In this document: one piece after another, positions 33,402 through 46,007 of the stretch
How the letters are laid out: each line of letters begins with the position of its first letter
Numbering within the stretch: the stretch's first letter is position 1
Source of the DNA: Cladobotryum mycophilum
Lineage: Eukaryota; Ascomycota; Sordariomycetes; Hypocreales; Hypocreaceae
Assembly: GCA_036429605.1 (NCBI GenBank)
Contig: CM071589.1
Span: forward strand, 2,294,001-2,358,000
Length of the DNA stretch: 64,000 nt
Direction of reading: 5' to 3'
Notes under the pieces: model-generated
Database searches by the model: none
What the model was told of the DNA's origin: nothing
The model's input: only the letters and a program-made list of their open reading frames with translations
Program-made: the position numbers and the translations under genes

Positions 33402-35704
33402 ATGTCCTGGAAACTGACAAAAAGTAAGCAAGACAGATTCCCAGCAAGGCCTCTCTACCCATTGTCAAACCATCTTTGCCTTCTTCGTCGTCGTCGTCGT
33501 CTTCCTCTTCCTCTTCTTCTCCCCTCGGTCCGTCCCGTTTCAAGGGGAATGAATACACGAACCCAGGTCAGGCCCCGACCAGGCCAGGCCATGACGCATG
33601 CGACCTCAACCACCCCCCTTGTTTTGCTGCTCATATATCTCCAAGACATATTGCAATATGCTGACCCTGTACAGAGCTCAAGGAGACCCATCTGGGCTTC
33701 TCAAAATCCTCCTCTAACCCTTCCCTCACCGATAAAGACAAGAGCGACTCGCGATCCAGCTTCGAGGTCGAGACTCCCACAGCAGACACGCCCGGCTACG
33801 GTATCATTTCCCCCCAAATATTTTATATGCACTCTCCCATAAGACCTCTGCTAACTCGTGTGTCTGTCCGTCTACAGCCGCTGCGGACGCCCTTACTCAG
33901 GCTCCCGTAGTCAAGCCCGCAAAACCTGGCATCCTCGTCGTCACCCTCTACGAAGCCCGCGGACTCTCACTACCCGAGCAATACCAAAATTCCCTATCAG
34001 CCAAGCATACCACCAATGCACACTCCACCGGCCATGCACTGAGTGGTTCCACCCGCCCGGGTGCTTCCGCCCGGACGCCATCTGGCTTCTCCGGCAAGTC
34101 AGAGCGGCCACAGACGTCGTCTGGATCTGGCTTCCAGGGCATACCAACGATACACGGCCGTGTCTCTGGAAAATACATGCCATATGCCCTTGTCGACTTT
34201 GACAAGAACCAAGTCTTCATCAATTCTGTTGATGGAAACCCCGAGAACCCTGTTTGGGCTGGCTCCAACACCCAGTACAAATTTGATGTGTCGCGATTGG
34301 GAGAACTTACCGTCCACCTTTTCATAAGGAATCCTAATTCTGCGCCTGGAGCAGGAAGGACGCAAGATATCCTCTTGGGCGCCGTTCGAATCAACCCATC
34401 CTTCGACGCTGCTTCACCCGGTGAGGATGCCTCTTCCTCAAGCAAGAAGAACAATGAGCAGCCTTCTCAGGCCTTCAGAGGAACCGGCTGGCTCGATGTG
34501 CAATTTGGAACGGGAAAGATTCAGATTGGTGTCGAGTTTGTGGAAAACCGGATAGGTAAGCTGAGCATTGATGACTTTGACTTGTTGAAACTTGTTGGAA
34601 GGGGTAGTTTCGGAAAGGTCATGCAGGTACGAAAGAAGGATACTGGTCGGATTTACGCCATCAAGACGATTCGAAAGGCCAAAATCATTTCACGATCAGA
34701 AGTCACGCATACCCTCGCCGAACGCTCCGTTCTCGCTCAGATCAACAACCCCTTTATCGTTCCCCTCAAATTCAGCTTCCAGTCTCCGGAAAAGCTGTAC
34801 TTTGTCCTGGCTTTCGTAAACGGCGGAGAGTTGTTCTACCATCTATCCAAGGAGGGACGATTCGACATTAATCGTTCTCGTTTCTATACTGCAGAACTTC
34901 TTTGCGCCCTGGAGTGTCTCCACGGTTTCAACGTCATTTACCGTGATTTAAAACCCGAAAACATTCTCCTCGATTATCAGGGTCATATTGCTTTGTGTGA
35001 TTTCGGCCTTTGCAAGCTTGAAATGAAGGACGAAGATTCTACCAACACATTTGTAGGGACTCCCGAGTATCTGGCTCCCGAGCTGTTAAAGGGAGAAGGC
35101 TACAACAAGACGGTCGACTGGTGGACACTCGGTGTTCTGCTTTATGAGATGCTCACTGGCTTGCCGCCTTTCTACGACGAAAATACCAATGAAATGTATC
35201 GCAAGATTTTGACTGCATCTCTCAACTTCCCAGGTTACGACGTGGTTCCTCCAGCGGCTAGAGACCTGCTGTCTAAACTACTCGATCGGGACCCCAATAA
35301 GAGACTGGGTGTCAATGGCTCAACGGAAATCAAGTCTCATCCCTTCTTCCATGGCATCGACTGGAAGAAGTTGTTGCAACGAAAGTACGAACCGACTTTC
35401 AAGCCCAATGTCGTAAGTTTATCCTTTTCTCAATCAACCTCCCCCCAAACGACAAGGGGAGAGAGAGAGCCCTTTGCTAACTTATTAACAGACCAATGCT
35501 CTCGACACTGGCAACTTTGATCGAGAATTTACTGAAGAACCTCCTCAGGATTCTTACGTAGACGACTTTGTTCTCTCCCAGACTATGCAGGCTCAATTCA
35601 CCGGTTTCAGTTATAACCGCCCCGTCGCTGGACTCGACGATGCAGGCGGCAGCATCAAAGACCCCTCTTTCATGGACGCTTCTGAGGATCGGGGACGGCG
35701 ATAG
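33402..35704 (+). CDS. SCH9: SCH9, AGC-family protein kinase
   Basis: Sch9 is the fungal S6K/Akt-like effector of TORC1, linking nutrient supply to ribosome synthesis, stress and lifespan. Four exons: 33402-33423, 33675-33800, 33878-35412, 35492-35704; introns of 251, 77 and 79 nt all GT-AG. The product is 631 residues and starts MSWKLTKKLKETHLG, the conserved filamentous-fungal start. A C2-like domain (about 65-200, ILVVTLYEARGL) precedes the kinase (about 282-545): GRGSFGKV loop, catalytic Lys in YAIKTIRK, YRDLKPEN, DFGLCK, activation loop TNTFVGTPEY. The AGC tail ends with hydrophobic motif QFTGFSY (~595-601), whose Ser is the TORC1 target in yeast. Intron 1 is low-complexity (CGT and CTT repeats). 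See the separate note on the upstream in-frame ATG. Confidence 0.95.
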
Positions 35705-36696
35705 ACGAGCTCCTTTTTTCATAGCATTTTGGTTCAGCATCTTGCGGGCAGGCATGTGGATGGAAGAGTTGAGGCATACGGTCATGATTTTGGCTGCATT
35801 GGGGGGGTTGCGAAAGCAGGGAGTAAGGCGATCTCATATGTACATTTTCTGAATTCCTTCTACGATTTGTCGTTACTATAGTGTGCATCATGTGTACTTC
35901 ATTCTGGCCCGTCTTTCCCAAGGGGGTTGCCATGAAACTAAAGATGGTGTTTCTGTCATAAGCCTAGTAAAATATTTCAATTGTGTGAATGTGCTTGTGA
36001 AAGCAATACCCCATTCGTTATATCGTATACAAAGATATATATATATAAAAAGGTGATAATACAGACCCAGATGATGAAGAGTTTGAGGGAAAACGGAAAG
36101 GATCCAGGGGTATTATGAGTCGTGATGAGTAGATCGAGAGGGGGTAAAAGAAAGTAGATATGTACAAGGGGCTATTGAGGAAACTGTTCTTATATAGGCT
36201 GCTATTAAGAAACAGCATGTGATGAATGTGGCATGATACATCATAAATGTATCATATCCATCAAGGATCTCAATAGGCCTACATTGGGCCCATTATACAA
36301 GATGTTGGGAGACAAGTGTTGGTCATGCAAAAGTATGGCCGAGATTCCCCGAAGCTCCACTCATGCATCAACGTCGATCCGGAATGTCGACAAAATATCA
36401 GGTTATAGTTTGATGCAAGAAAAGTTGCCAAGAAAATTGGCCAGATCTCATGTGATGAAACCGTGGCTTGTGCATGACAGTTCCACCTTCATTCCAGTCT
36501 GCTCCAATGTCGATTTAGGAACGTTCCGATATGCAACTAACTAACGGTGCTGCAGCATTCGTTTCCGGATACCCACAGGAAACGATTTACCTGCTGAGAC
36601 CTAAAAATGCAATAAGGTATATGGCGCTTAAGAAAGGCTGAATGGATGATTTCGGGGATAGCTGAGAATAATGACGGTCAATCGAGAGCACGGCGC
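35705..36696. other. Convergent region between SCH9 and the first Zn2Cys6 gene
   Basis: AT-rich 3' sequences, with a TA run near 36033-36046. No gene seen. Confidence 0.55.
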
Positions 36697-38762
36697 TCAA
36701 CTCATCCGTGCTATCGTCAATTCTCGCTCCAGGATTGCTCTCCAATGATTTAGAGTTTGATCCTCATCTTCCCAGTATGCCAACATGGTGATGACTTCGT
36801 AAATAGACTCGTCCCAAGTAGAAGGCATTGCACAGCCAGCCTTGGCTGCTGCAAGCAATACCAAGGCGCTTCTTGTACAAGCCCGAATCATAAATACCCC
36901 CCGTGATGTCTGTGCTGAAAACCTGGTTTATTCACATGAATCTGATGAATATGCGTCTCCAAACCCCTCCCAGCCAATTCCGATGCTGTGGGTTTGACCG
37001 GCCGCCTTGTATGATGGCAGCTAATATCGGCCATTACAAATGGCCAATATATCGTTTCAAGCAAATTAATCATACGACCCCGTAGTACAGATCGACATAT
37101 ACCGTCTTCCTCAACAGGGCTGTTAATTGACAGGTCTGCAGGAAGACTATCCGACCACTCGCGGACCTGAGCCTCGTACTCTGGCATCATATCAGACAAT
37201 ACATCAAGGAATTTGGAGTTTGACGGGTATCTTTCTCGAAGGCTCAATATTTCGCTAGATAGGCGGCTCGTTAGGCGACGCAAGGATATCTCAGCCAGGT
37301 AAAAAAGCCATGAAGCACGAGCCCGCTGTGCTTCGGAGTCTGGCCCTTCCGGGGAATTGGCCGGTTGTGAAGGCGGAGCGGGGAAGAATGGTGGATACAA
37401 GGTGCTCCCCGAGTTGAGAATGTCAAAGTCAGGTAGGTCGAGTTCTTGTCGAAGCTCTCTTTCAGATTTCCACGCAGACCAATAAACCGCCTGCTCCTGT
37501 GTGTCTTGGCGTCCCATCTCCATGGAGTCTGGGGAGGATTGGAGATTCTGGGCTCTAGCCAGGAAAGGGAAATGCTGGCATGCGGCCAAGGCTTGGGAAA
37601 AGAATCGCCATGCATAAATGGGCTGAAAGACCATCATTAGGTAAATCCCTGACAAGAACAAGCATTGGGCTCCAACGATATCCGATCTGACAAGCAAGGG
37701 ACCGATTCGCTTCTGTGCAGCGTGAAAGAAGATCTGCGAGTCGTTATACGCCTGGGTGCCCACTTTCGTCTCGGTACTCGGGCCGAATGGGGTAGCAATA
37801 CACCCCAATGCGCATATTATCAGAGCTAGGCATGATGCCGGGGACCAATCAATGCCGTTGAGAAATGCATCTAGGACTGTTCTTCGAGCCGAAGCTTCGT
37901 CAAGGATGGGGTTCTTGCAATGGATATGGTGGAAGAAATTATTGAGGAGTTCGTATATGCGTGGAGATTCCATATCACATAGGGCAGCTAGTGAGGCAGC
38001 GCTCGCAGGAGGAGTTGACATGGCATCGGGAGGAGCTCGGTATGAGGCAGGCGAGAGGTGGTGACTTTGAGTATCGAGAAATATCGACCATTGGAGGATG
38101 TGATCAACACGTTGGGGGAGGATACTATTGATCTCGGGACCATCTTCAAAGACTCCAGGACGGGCGGAGACTCCTCCACTGCGATAGGCGCCTGCTGTGA
38201 TGGTCTCATGAATAGTTGGTAGCGACAGCTGCCGTTGTTGGCTGATGGAGCTCTTATCAACCCCACCACTATTCCCGAAACCACGTCCGGAAGCGTCTGC
38301 GGTGGGCGAGGCGAAAAGCGGACCGAGGTGCGTTGACGAGGCCGGAGACTCTGATGCCGGGTTTGAAGACACCGACCGGATGACGCGCTCCAGCTCATCC
38401 AGGCGATCAAGAATTTTGAGACTGGCAGGGTCGAAACTGGATAGGTCAACTGGTGACTGGATGCAAGTAGCACCAACGCTTAGACAATAGGTACACGAAG
38501 GCTTCATATTATCACATTTAGTCTTCCGTGCGCGACAGACCTGACACGCAGTATTGGCTCGCTTCCGAGGATAAAAAGCTGTGCCCCGTGCAGCCGGTCT
38601 CTTGCCCGGGCGACGTCCAGTGACTCCGGCAACCTCTGTAGGAGAAGGTGGTGCCTCGGCATCAAGCGACGATGTCGATGATGAAGCATTCTGCGTTGAA
38701 AGGCTACCAGCAGTTGAAGCTCCATTGCTACTACCGCCGGTGCCAGCCACTCCCGGGCTCAT
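36697..38762 (-). CDS. Zn2Cys6 transcription factor 1 (apparent frameshift near the C-terminus)
   Basis: About 688 residues when read through a frame jump at 36891-36902. Start is the first ATG (38762); the open frame extends 37 codons further upstream but only from TTG. After a Ser/Thr/Pro-rich lead, the binuclear zinc cluster spans residues 73-100 (CQVCRARKTKC...CTYCLSVGATC), preceded by basic residues and followed by a coiled linker (DRLDELERVI). The middle-homology region covers about 280-600, with ILCALGCIATPFG-type helices. In the main frame the protein ends ...HHGGYL and stop, but the following frame reads MIRACTRSALVLLAA, a typical helix of this family, so the stop looks false. The run GGGGGG on the coding strand sits at the join. 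Target genes unknown; the nearest is the MFS transporter at 40583, divergent. Confidence 0.85.
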
Positions 38763-38895
38763 GGCTACAGCAATTGACAGTTGAGGGACGAGCGAGTCCT
38801 GTTGGTGGGACGGCGGCACGTCAACGGCGCCGTGCCATTCGGTGTCTGTGTCTGCCAGGTACTGCAGTTGCAACTACCTCGTGGGCAGGCAGCGC

Positions 38896-38930
38896 GCAGC
38901 AGCAGCAGCAGCAGCAGCAGTAGCAGCAGG
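38896..38930. repeat. CAG trinucleotide run
   Basis: About ten CAG units with one interruption (TAG), upstream of the Zn2Cys6 factor 1 start, so untranslated in the chosen model. Confidence 0.9.
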
Positions 38931-40533
38931 CAACAAGTGACAAGTGATAGGCGATTGAAGCAGAACCCTTAGTCGAATCTTTGGTGAGACAGGAATGGAG
39001 CTTACAGCCAAAAGCTGGGGGAGGGTGATCATCTCATCGGGGAGTCTCGGTGTTGAAATAGAGATGAGACGATGGAAGGTGCCAACGTGCTCGGAGCCTG
39101 CCATATGTTTTTTTCTTATGTTCCAAAGCTCTTGCCCCCAAGATCCAAGCCAATTAACCGGGTCCGGCCCGTTTTGGAAAGGGCGGTGCGCAATGTTGAA
39201 GGAACTATGGAGTAAGAACCAGTAAAACAGTGCCTCGGTCAGCCAAATTGACCCGAACTTGACGCTAAAGACGTCTCCATGGCGCCTGTCGCAACGCCTT
39301 CGAGAACCCTGAGGAACCACCCCAGAAAACAGGAAAGAACAACCCTCCAATGACTGACTCGTACAGAGAAGGCAACCTCTAGGTCTGTCGGAAACGGGCC
39401 GCATCAAGACCCTAACCCACCACTTGCAACCAGAATCGAATCGAATCAACGTTGTTGAAGCAACATTAGCGACCCTCCAAGAGATCCATGGATTCAATAT
39501 TCCAGCACTTGATTCGATAATCATTGGATTCCATGCGCCGAGAGACGGAGTTCGGCAGCTTTGTTGAGCTTCCCCAACTTCTGTCGGGTCCGAAAGTGGT
39601 TCCATCTCTCCACTCACATATTATTATGCGAGGGGTCACCACCCCAGACTTGGCCCTTCTCCCCTCTCTCCCTCTCTCCCTCTCTCTCTCTCTCCTCCTA
39701 CTCCCCCTACTTGCCAGGTACCTACAGGACACACAAACAAGCAGCCAATCATCCATCCCAATTTATTAATTACGGGCCGTGTCAAACATGCCTGCAGATG
39801 CCGGTGTTCTCGATCCTCTTTCCCCATTTCCCCCGCACAACTCAAAATCTATTCCCCACGGGGCAGCAGGACAGGGAGAGAAAGGCATCTCGACCTCCTG
39901 GAATGAGCCAACCAGCGGCCAATTGCGGTTCAACACCATCCATCTTCTCCCTTGACAAACAGTCATGGATCTTTCTTCTTCGAGCTTACGGGGACCGTCG
40001 CTCCTCCACACCTTCCCCGCATGTGCCAACACGCGACCTTCAAACCCCAGAATCACTATATTAGCATACATGATGCTATTCATCACACTGAAGTTATAGA
40101 TTTGCCAATCGGTCCGAACTTTCATTGCGACAGAGTGCCGACTCGATGACTGCAAATAATACGAATACAAAAATAGTGTCACGGCATAGGGAGACTGCAT
40201 GCCTGTCGCCCGATACTCTGACTTTCACATTATTTGCCCGCGCGTCTCAGTACCCACTCGAAGCTGTGTGGTTGGTGGGGCTTGTGCTCTCACTAACACA
40301 TGCGATCCCTCCTTGTGGCTTGTCACAGCTTTTTCGGCAGGGCAAGGTAGCTGGTATACAATTATCCATCAGGATCCATCCATCCATCCAAGGATGACAA
40401 AACCTGTATATTAAGCCTGGATCCGCCCTTTCCATGATGGCTTCACTCATCTTTCCCGTGTGGACTCGCCCCAATTGACATTGATCTGTCTTCTGGTGGT
40501 ATTCGAATCAACGTATTGCCTACCCTATTACTC

Positions 40534-40537
<4 letters not shown>

Positions 40538-40573
<36 letters not shown>
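40538..40573. repeat. CT run 10 bp upstream of transporter 1 ATG
   Basis: Eighteen CT units ending 10 bases before ATG 40583, on the coding strand. CT-rich leaders are common at fungal transcription starts, so this may be part of the core promoter. Confidence 0.8.
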
Positions 40574-40575
<2 letters not shown>

Positions 40576-40582
40576 CATCGCA

Positions 40583-42226
40583 ATGGAGAATCGCGACGAG
40601 AAAAGAGATGACACGGCACTCGAAGCCCAAATCTCTGGGGTCGAAGATATTAGCCCCAAAAATGAGACACTTCGTGCTGATATCCAGAATGAACATGATT
40701 TGAGCGTCAAGGATGTTCTTGTCAATCACCCCGCTCTAGTCTTCTGGACCTTTTACTGGGCCATGGCGGGTGTTGGCTGGTAAGCAAACTCCTATTCAGT
40801 TTTACACCCCGAGAACGTGTACTGACACATGCTCTCTTATTCACACAGGGGATTCGATGCGCAAGTCAATGGAGGCATGCTCTCCGTCAATTCTTTCAGG
40901 AGAGACTTTGGATATATACAAAATGGCAAAGCGATTCTGCCGGCCGACTGGCAGTCAGCTTTCAACAACGTGAGCAGCGTTGGCCAGTTTTTCGGAGGCT
41001 TCTTCTGCTCCTGGGTTGCGGACCGCATTGGACGCAAGTCATCCCTTCTCATTGGTCTCCTCCTTGTCACTGGTGGCGTCTTTGGCGAGATGTTCTCTAC
41101 TGCCCGCGCCGCCTTTGTCGTCTCCAAACTTATCCTCGGCTGTGGTCTTGGCTTCTACCTGACTCTTGGGCCTCTCGCGGCCTCTGAGATTACGCCGGTC
41201 AATTTTCGAGGAATATCAACGGCCGGCGTCCAGTTTGGTCTTGGCTGTGGCCAGCTGCTTTCCAATGCCGTCATCAAGGGCTTTGGCGAACGCAATGACC
41301 GCTGGGCATACCGAGCCCCCTTTGCTGTCCAGCTATTCTTCTGCTTTTTCCTTGCTGTTCTACTCCCGTTTGCACCAGAGACACCATGGTATCTGGCCCG
41401 TGTTGGGAAACGAGAGGAGGCAAGAAAATCACTTGTTCGACTTTACGGCTCGGGCGTCGATGTTGACGCAAAACTTGGCACTCTTGAAGCCACGATTGCT
41501 GAGGAAGAAGCTGCACGGTCAGAGCAAGGTTCATTCATTCAATGTTTCAAGGGTACCAATCTTATACGATCCGTCATCAGCATGGGCGTCTTTGTCTGCC
41601 AGCACTTTACGGGTATTATTTTTGTCCTCGGTTTCTCGACTTATTTCTTCCAGCTCGCGGGTCTCCCCGTTGACAAGAGCTTCGACCTTGGCGTTGGAGT
41701 CACTGCATGTGCCCTGGTAGGAATAGTGACCAGTTGGTTCACCATCAATAGCTTCGGCCGTCGCACAATCTTCCTCGCCGGCATCTTAGGTCTCGACGTG
41801 ATCCTTCTGCTGATTGGTATCATGGACGTCATTCCTACAGGAGGTGCCAAGTGGGTACAGGCTGCGCTCACCGTTATATATGCCTTTGTGTACAGCGCCT
41901 CTCTCGGTGCCATGTCATTTGCCATTCTAGGCGAGGTGAGCAGCACTTCGCTACGAGCAGCATCCATCGGCTTGGCAACCGCTACACAAGCCGTCATGGG
42001 TGTTATTTTCAACACCGTCATCCCTTATTTGGTGAACCCCGATGAGGCGGATCTCAAGGGCAAGGTGGGATTTATCTTTGGTGGCTTGGCCGTGATTGCT
42101 ACCGTGTGGAGTTATTTCTACGTTCCAGAGCTCAAGGGACGGACACACGATGAGATTGATTTCATGTTCAGAATGAAGGTTCCCCCGAGGAAGATGGGAT
42201 CCTACAAGATTCCTGCTTCCATGTAA
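40583..42226 (+). CDS. MFS sugar transporter 1 (sugar porter family)
   Basis: Proton-coupled sugar uptake at the plasma membrane is the expected role. Exons 40583-40779 and 40849-42226 join through GTAAGC...CACACAG, giving 524 residues. A ~45-residue acidic N-terminus precedes twelve predicted membrane segments. Sugar-porter marks: WVADRIGRKSS (DRxGRR type loop), PLAASEITPVNFRG (PESPR/E-R region), FAPETPWYLARVGK, FGRRT, and PELKGRTHDEIDFMF near the end. The N-terminal GFDAQVNGGML and the PETPWYL block resemble the alpha-glucoside/maltose permease branch, but the substrate cannot be told from sequence. Convergent with transporter 2; divergent from Zn2Cys6 factor 1. Confidence 0.9.
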
Positions 42227-43021
42227 GCGCTATTTCAAGGATGTCTGTGGCAACTCTTTGTGTGTGTGTGTTTTTTTTTATTTTTTTTTTAGTTATGAAT
42301 CACGAATGTTATGACAATGTACGAAAAAGAATGGCTAGGATTGTATTGCTGTGACTTTACTCTGTGGTTTGCACCTATACAGAACCATGCATTCATACCG
42401 GCTTTTTCCATTTATTGATCACCGCCGAAGCTGACATGCGCCCTTCCGTTCAATCTGATGCCAAGCACATTCTAGACCCTCTCGCATTTCCATATTTTTT
42501 TCTACAATCTTGTGATCGGCACACCGTGCATAAAATATGGGCAAATCAGTGGAGTAAAACTCCCGGCGGGAAGGAAGAGGGAGAGAGAGATAAGGTGCGC
42601 GCGGAAGTGATCCACAAGGATGCAGGAGAACCCACAAGTGCCCGTCCGTCCGCGTGAGGATCTGAAGAATGTGACCGAGTTTTGTCAGATATCTGAAAAA
42701 AGAGTGAGGGGGAAAGAGGATTAGGGCGTTTACACTATTTGGGAGGAGTTTTATGATGAATGCTTTGGAGGTCATGTAATTATCACGTGTAACTTGTCCC
42801 AAGTTGAGTGGTGATTGAGGAACGTAGAGGAACAGAGCTTTTGTTTAACTATATAATTAGAAAAACGATGTCACTTATGCTAGGTGGGTATTTCCAAATG
42901 CCCCCTATCAAGGTATCAAATATTTATGAGCCCAGCCCCATGTATATCAAACGCCCATCCCAAGTATCCAACCGAAAAATCCTAAGTTTATGCAAAAATA
43001 ATAATACAGAATTATGTAATT
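42227..43021. other. Convergent 3' region between transporters 1 and 2
   Basis: GT run followed by poly-T near 42258-42290; otherwise no gene or repeat of note. Confidence 0.6.
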
Positions 43022-44814
43022 TTAGACACCCGGCAGCTTCCTATGGAATGACTCCGATTCTGTCTCCACGGGTGGATCGACGGCAGTGTGGCTGGTTTCC
43101 CGTGACCCCGATCTGTGCAGAGGTTCTGTGTCACTCTGAGGATCGAGCTTCGCCTTCCAGCCCATGTACCAGGGTCCGGAAAAGAGCTCTGCCATTCTCT
43201 CCATGGGCACACCTTTTGTCTCTGGGGCCCAGAGGCCCAGTATTACCAGACCGACGGCGCAGATGACCGCCCAGAAGACGTAGGCGCCCCATATGTGGAG
43301 CTTTTCGAACATGGGCGGCGCAACCCGCACGACGGCGAATTGGAAGAACCAGTGGATAGTCATGTTTGCCGCGTAGCACACACTTCGAATGCGGGTGGGC
43401 AGGATTTCTGTCCCGTAGAGGTACTGTACTGTACAGAGGCCGATGGACCAGCCCACGGCGTACACGAAAACAGAAGCAATGGCAGCATCTGATGCTGACT
43501 TGTTCCCGGAACCCATCCAGACGCCAGCATAGACGGCCATGTATATGTGGGTGATGCATTGAAGGAACAGGCCGGCCATGAAGCATCTTCTTCTGCCAAA
43601 CACATCAATGAGGCCCCATGTGAAGATCATGGTAAAGACCAGCTTTACCGCTCCGTATGCTCCGGATGAAATTAGAGATAGATCATCCGTACGGACACCG
43701 GCAAACTTGAAAATGTCGGGTATGTAGTATGTAATGCCGTTGCCCCCACTCCACTGAGCTATTGTTTGCATCATGGCACCTAGTAGGAACCGGTTGCGGT
43801 AGCTGGATATAGTAGCCACCTCCTTGATGATGGTCCAAATCGGAGTTCCGGCAAGAGCTTGCTGCTTGTCACGGACTTGCTCAACGATTTCGGCGTATTC
43901 ATGCAGAACAATCGGGTCTTCAGGCGGAGACTTGCGTAATCTCGCCAACGCAGCGAGGGCTTCATCTGTCCGGCCTCTGGAAGCAAGCCATCGCGGGGTG
44001 TCTTTGAGGAAAAAGGAGGAAATGAAGGCGATGCCAACAGGGATGAGAGGGACACCGAGGACGATGCGGTATTGTTCTCTTGTCGGTGGTAAAGTTTTTT
44101 TTGCGCCGTAGTTGATGAAGAAACCTATGCATTATAAGTTGGAGGGAAAAAGAATGAGCATTTGATAGAGCTTCGTACCAAACATGAGGAATGAGAGTAG
44201 CACAACCATGTACACCGACACAATCATCCCTCTTGTCCTCGATGGAGCAATCTCAGAAAGATAGAGAGGGGCGACAACGGTAAGGCCACCGGCACCGAAG
44301 CCAGACCACAATCTAGAAAAGAGAAGCAGGCCCCTGATACCGGAGGCAAAGGTTGTGACGAAGAAACCCGTCATCCATAGTCCCATGAAGGTCTGCCATG
44401 TCCGGAGGCGGCCAAGGCGATCCGTGATGGCTAAGGAGATGATGGCACCAATGGCGGCGCCAAGGACACCAAAGGACGTGATGTTTGCCTTGAGCGAGAC
44501 GAGTTCATGCTTGGAGCCCTTCCACTGATGACGGAGCAAGCCATAATCTGCCAGGAAAGAAGGCAAACTGGCTACACCGGCGAAGCCTCCCTCATCGTAT
44601 CCTATGAGTCAAATTACGTCAGTATGGCTTGGAAGGATTTCAAGGGAGAGAGACAGAAGTAGTGTTGAACCGTTTGACCGTTGACCATTGTACATGTTTT
44701 GGAAGCACGTGGAGAGAGAGACTGTTTTGCCTTACCTTTTGGGATGGAACCACTGGAGATGATGAGAACTGTGAGGACGTAGTAGAAATTGATATTGGAG
44801 AGTTTGCGATGCAT
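43022..44814 (-). CDS. MFS sugar transporter 2 (quinate/hexose permease-like)
   Basis: Exons 44814-44736, 44601-44179 and 44124-43022 (introns GTAAGG...CATAG and GTACGA...GCATAG) give 534 residues. The sequence runs from a short N-terminus (MHRKLSNINFYYVLTVLII) into GYDEGGFAGVASLPSF, RLGRLRTW, PLYLSEIAPSRTRG, DTPRWLASRGR, QWSGGNGITYYIPDIF, FGRRRC, GTEILPTRIRS and APETKGVPMERM. All of these are sugar-porter family marks, and the GGNGITYY block is typical of quinate- and hexose-type permeases. The C-terminal ~60 residues are polar and cytosolic. Substrate unknown. The leader carries three TGTACT hexamers. Confidence 0.9.
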
Positions 44815-45549
44815 AGTGTCGGGGGTGTAAATTGCAATTGTACTTGTACTTGTACTTGTGGCACGTTAACGTCGCCGTGTTGACTCAAGGGGAACGACGT
44901 CGACGACGACGACTCAGTCTGCGCCTTCGGGAAGTTCTAATAGAAAATCAAAAAAGGTCGGAAAGATGGAATTGTAATCATGCAAAGCTGACGGAACCCA
45001 AGCCAATCTGGGAGGACGCACAGCCGATTGCGGCTGGCGCTTTCGCAATTACTTGCTTGCCCTTCCTCTCCCCCTCCCTTGCAAGGGCCCGACAAATACA
45101 AGACAAAATAAACGTCTGACAGTCCCTTTTATTGTTGTGTATGTATGCGACGGAGGTGAAAGGCCAGAGAGAATCCAAAAAAAGAAAGAGAGAAAAGAAG
45201 GCCCCCAAGTAAGAGTAAAGTAATATCGCGAAAATGTTCAATTGGTGTTTCAACAGTGGAGATGATCAATATGGAGCTGGAGGGAGGAAGAGGGAGCAGA
45301 CGTTATCCAGCCGACCCACGTATCGAAATTGAAAAGGAATCCCTGAACCTGAGTAAAAGAAGATGTATTTTTTTCTCTCTCTCTACAATTTCTGTTTGAC
45401 AAGGATTGCAGAAGAGGAGGAGGAGGAGGAGGAGGGGTGATCCATGAACAAACACTTGACAAGTTTGACAAGAGGCCAGGCCAGCGCAAAGACGGTGCGA
45501 GAGAAACAAGACCAAACGGCGCGTTGAAATAATGGGCGGAATATGGGCC

Positions 45550-45577
45550 GATACACGATACATGATACATGATACAT
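45550..45577. repeat. Four tandem GATACAY heptamers
   Basis: One GATACAC followed by three GATACAT units, head to tail, intergenic. Confidence 0.85.
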
Positions 45578-46007
45578 GTACATCAGTGTCGGGTACTACT
45601 AACCCTGGTAACAGCCGGGAGCGAGACCCGCCTCGCCCATGTGGTAGAGAGGTAAGTAGACCAGATGGTAGATGAACCCCCCGATGAGGCTCTCAGTCTA
45701 CAGGTTATCTGTACTGCAAGAACGTAGACCTCGAAGATGCTAATGTCAAGTACTGGCTACTTGTGTCTGCTTATCCGATATTCATCCTCTTGGCAATTTT
45801 TGTATTCAAGGTTGCCATAGCTTAGCCCTGATGGCCAGAAGGGAAAGAGCAGGTATTTTCTTCATCTTTCTCCTTCTTCTCCTTCTTCTTCGTATCCCTC
45901 TCAAGGCTACTACCAAAGGCTACCAAGGCAGGTTGGTTCGCCCCAAAATGCATGTCTCGCCAAAGACTACCACATTTGGCAATTAAGCATACAAACGCCG
46001 CAGATAA

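Larger units (their letters stand above)
38763..40582. other. 1.8-kb divergent region, Zn2Cys6 factor 1 / sugar transporter 1
   Basis: Shared promoter space. It contains a CAG/AGC trinucleotide run (38896-38930), CT-rich patches near 39655-39705, CATC repeats near 40370-40392, and a CT run just before the transporter ATG. One CGG-N2-CCG arrangement lies at 39159-39166, the kind of half-site pair bound by zinc-cluster dimers; this is weak evidence. No supported gene. Confidence 0.5.

Noticed and set aside
33160..33842. Continuation of the frame past 33423 inside SCH9 intron 1 as a separate 266-codon protein
   Set aside because: The splice at 33424 (GTAAGC) restores the conserved SCH9 start; the unspliced continuation encodes a low-complexity tail.
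39561..40064. 167-codon plus-strand frame upstream of transporter 1
   Set aside because: CT-repeat derived, no domain, no support.
43115..43608. Plus- and minus-strand frames inside transporter 2
   Set aside because: Shadows of the transporter's coding strand in other frames.
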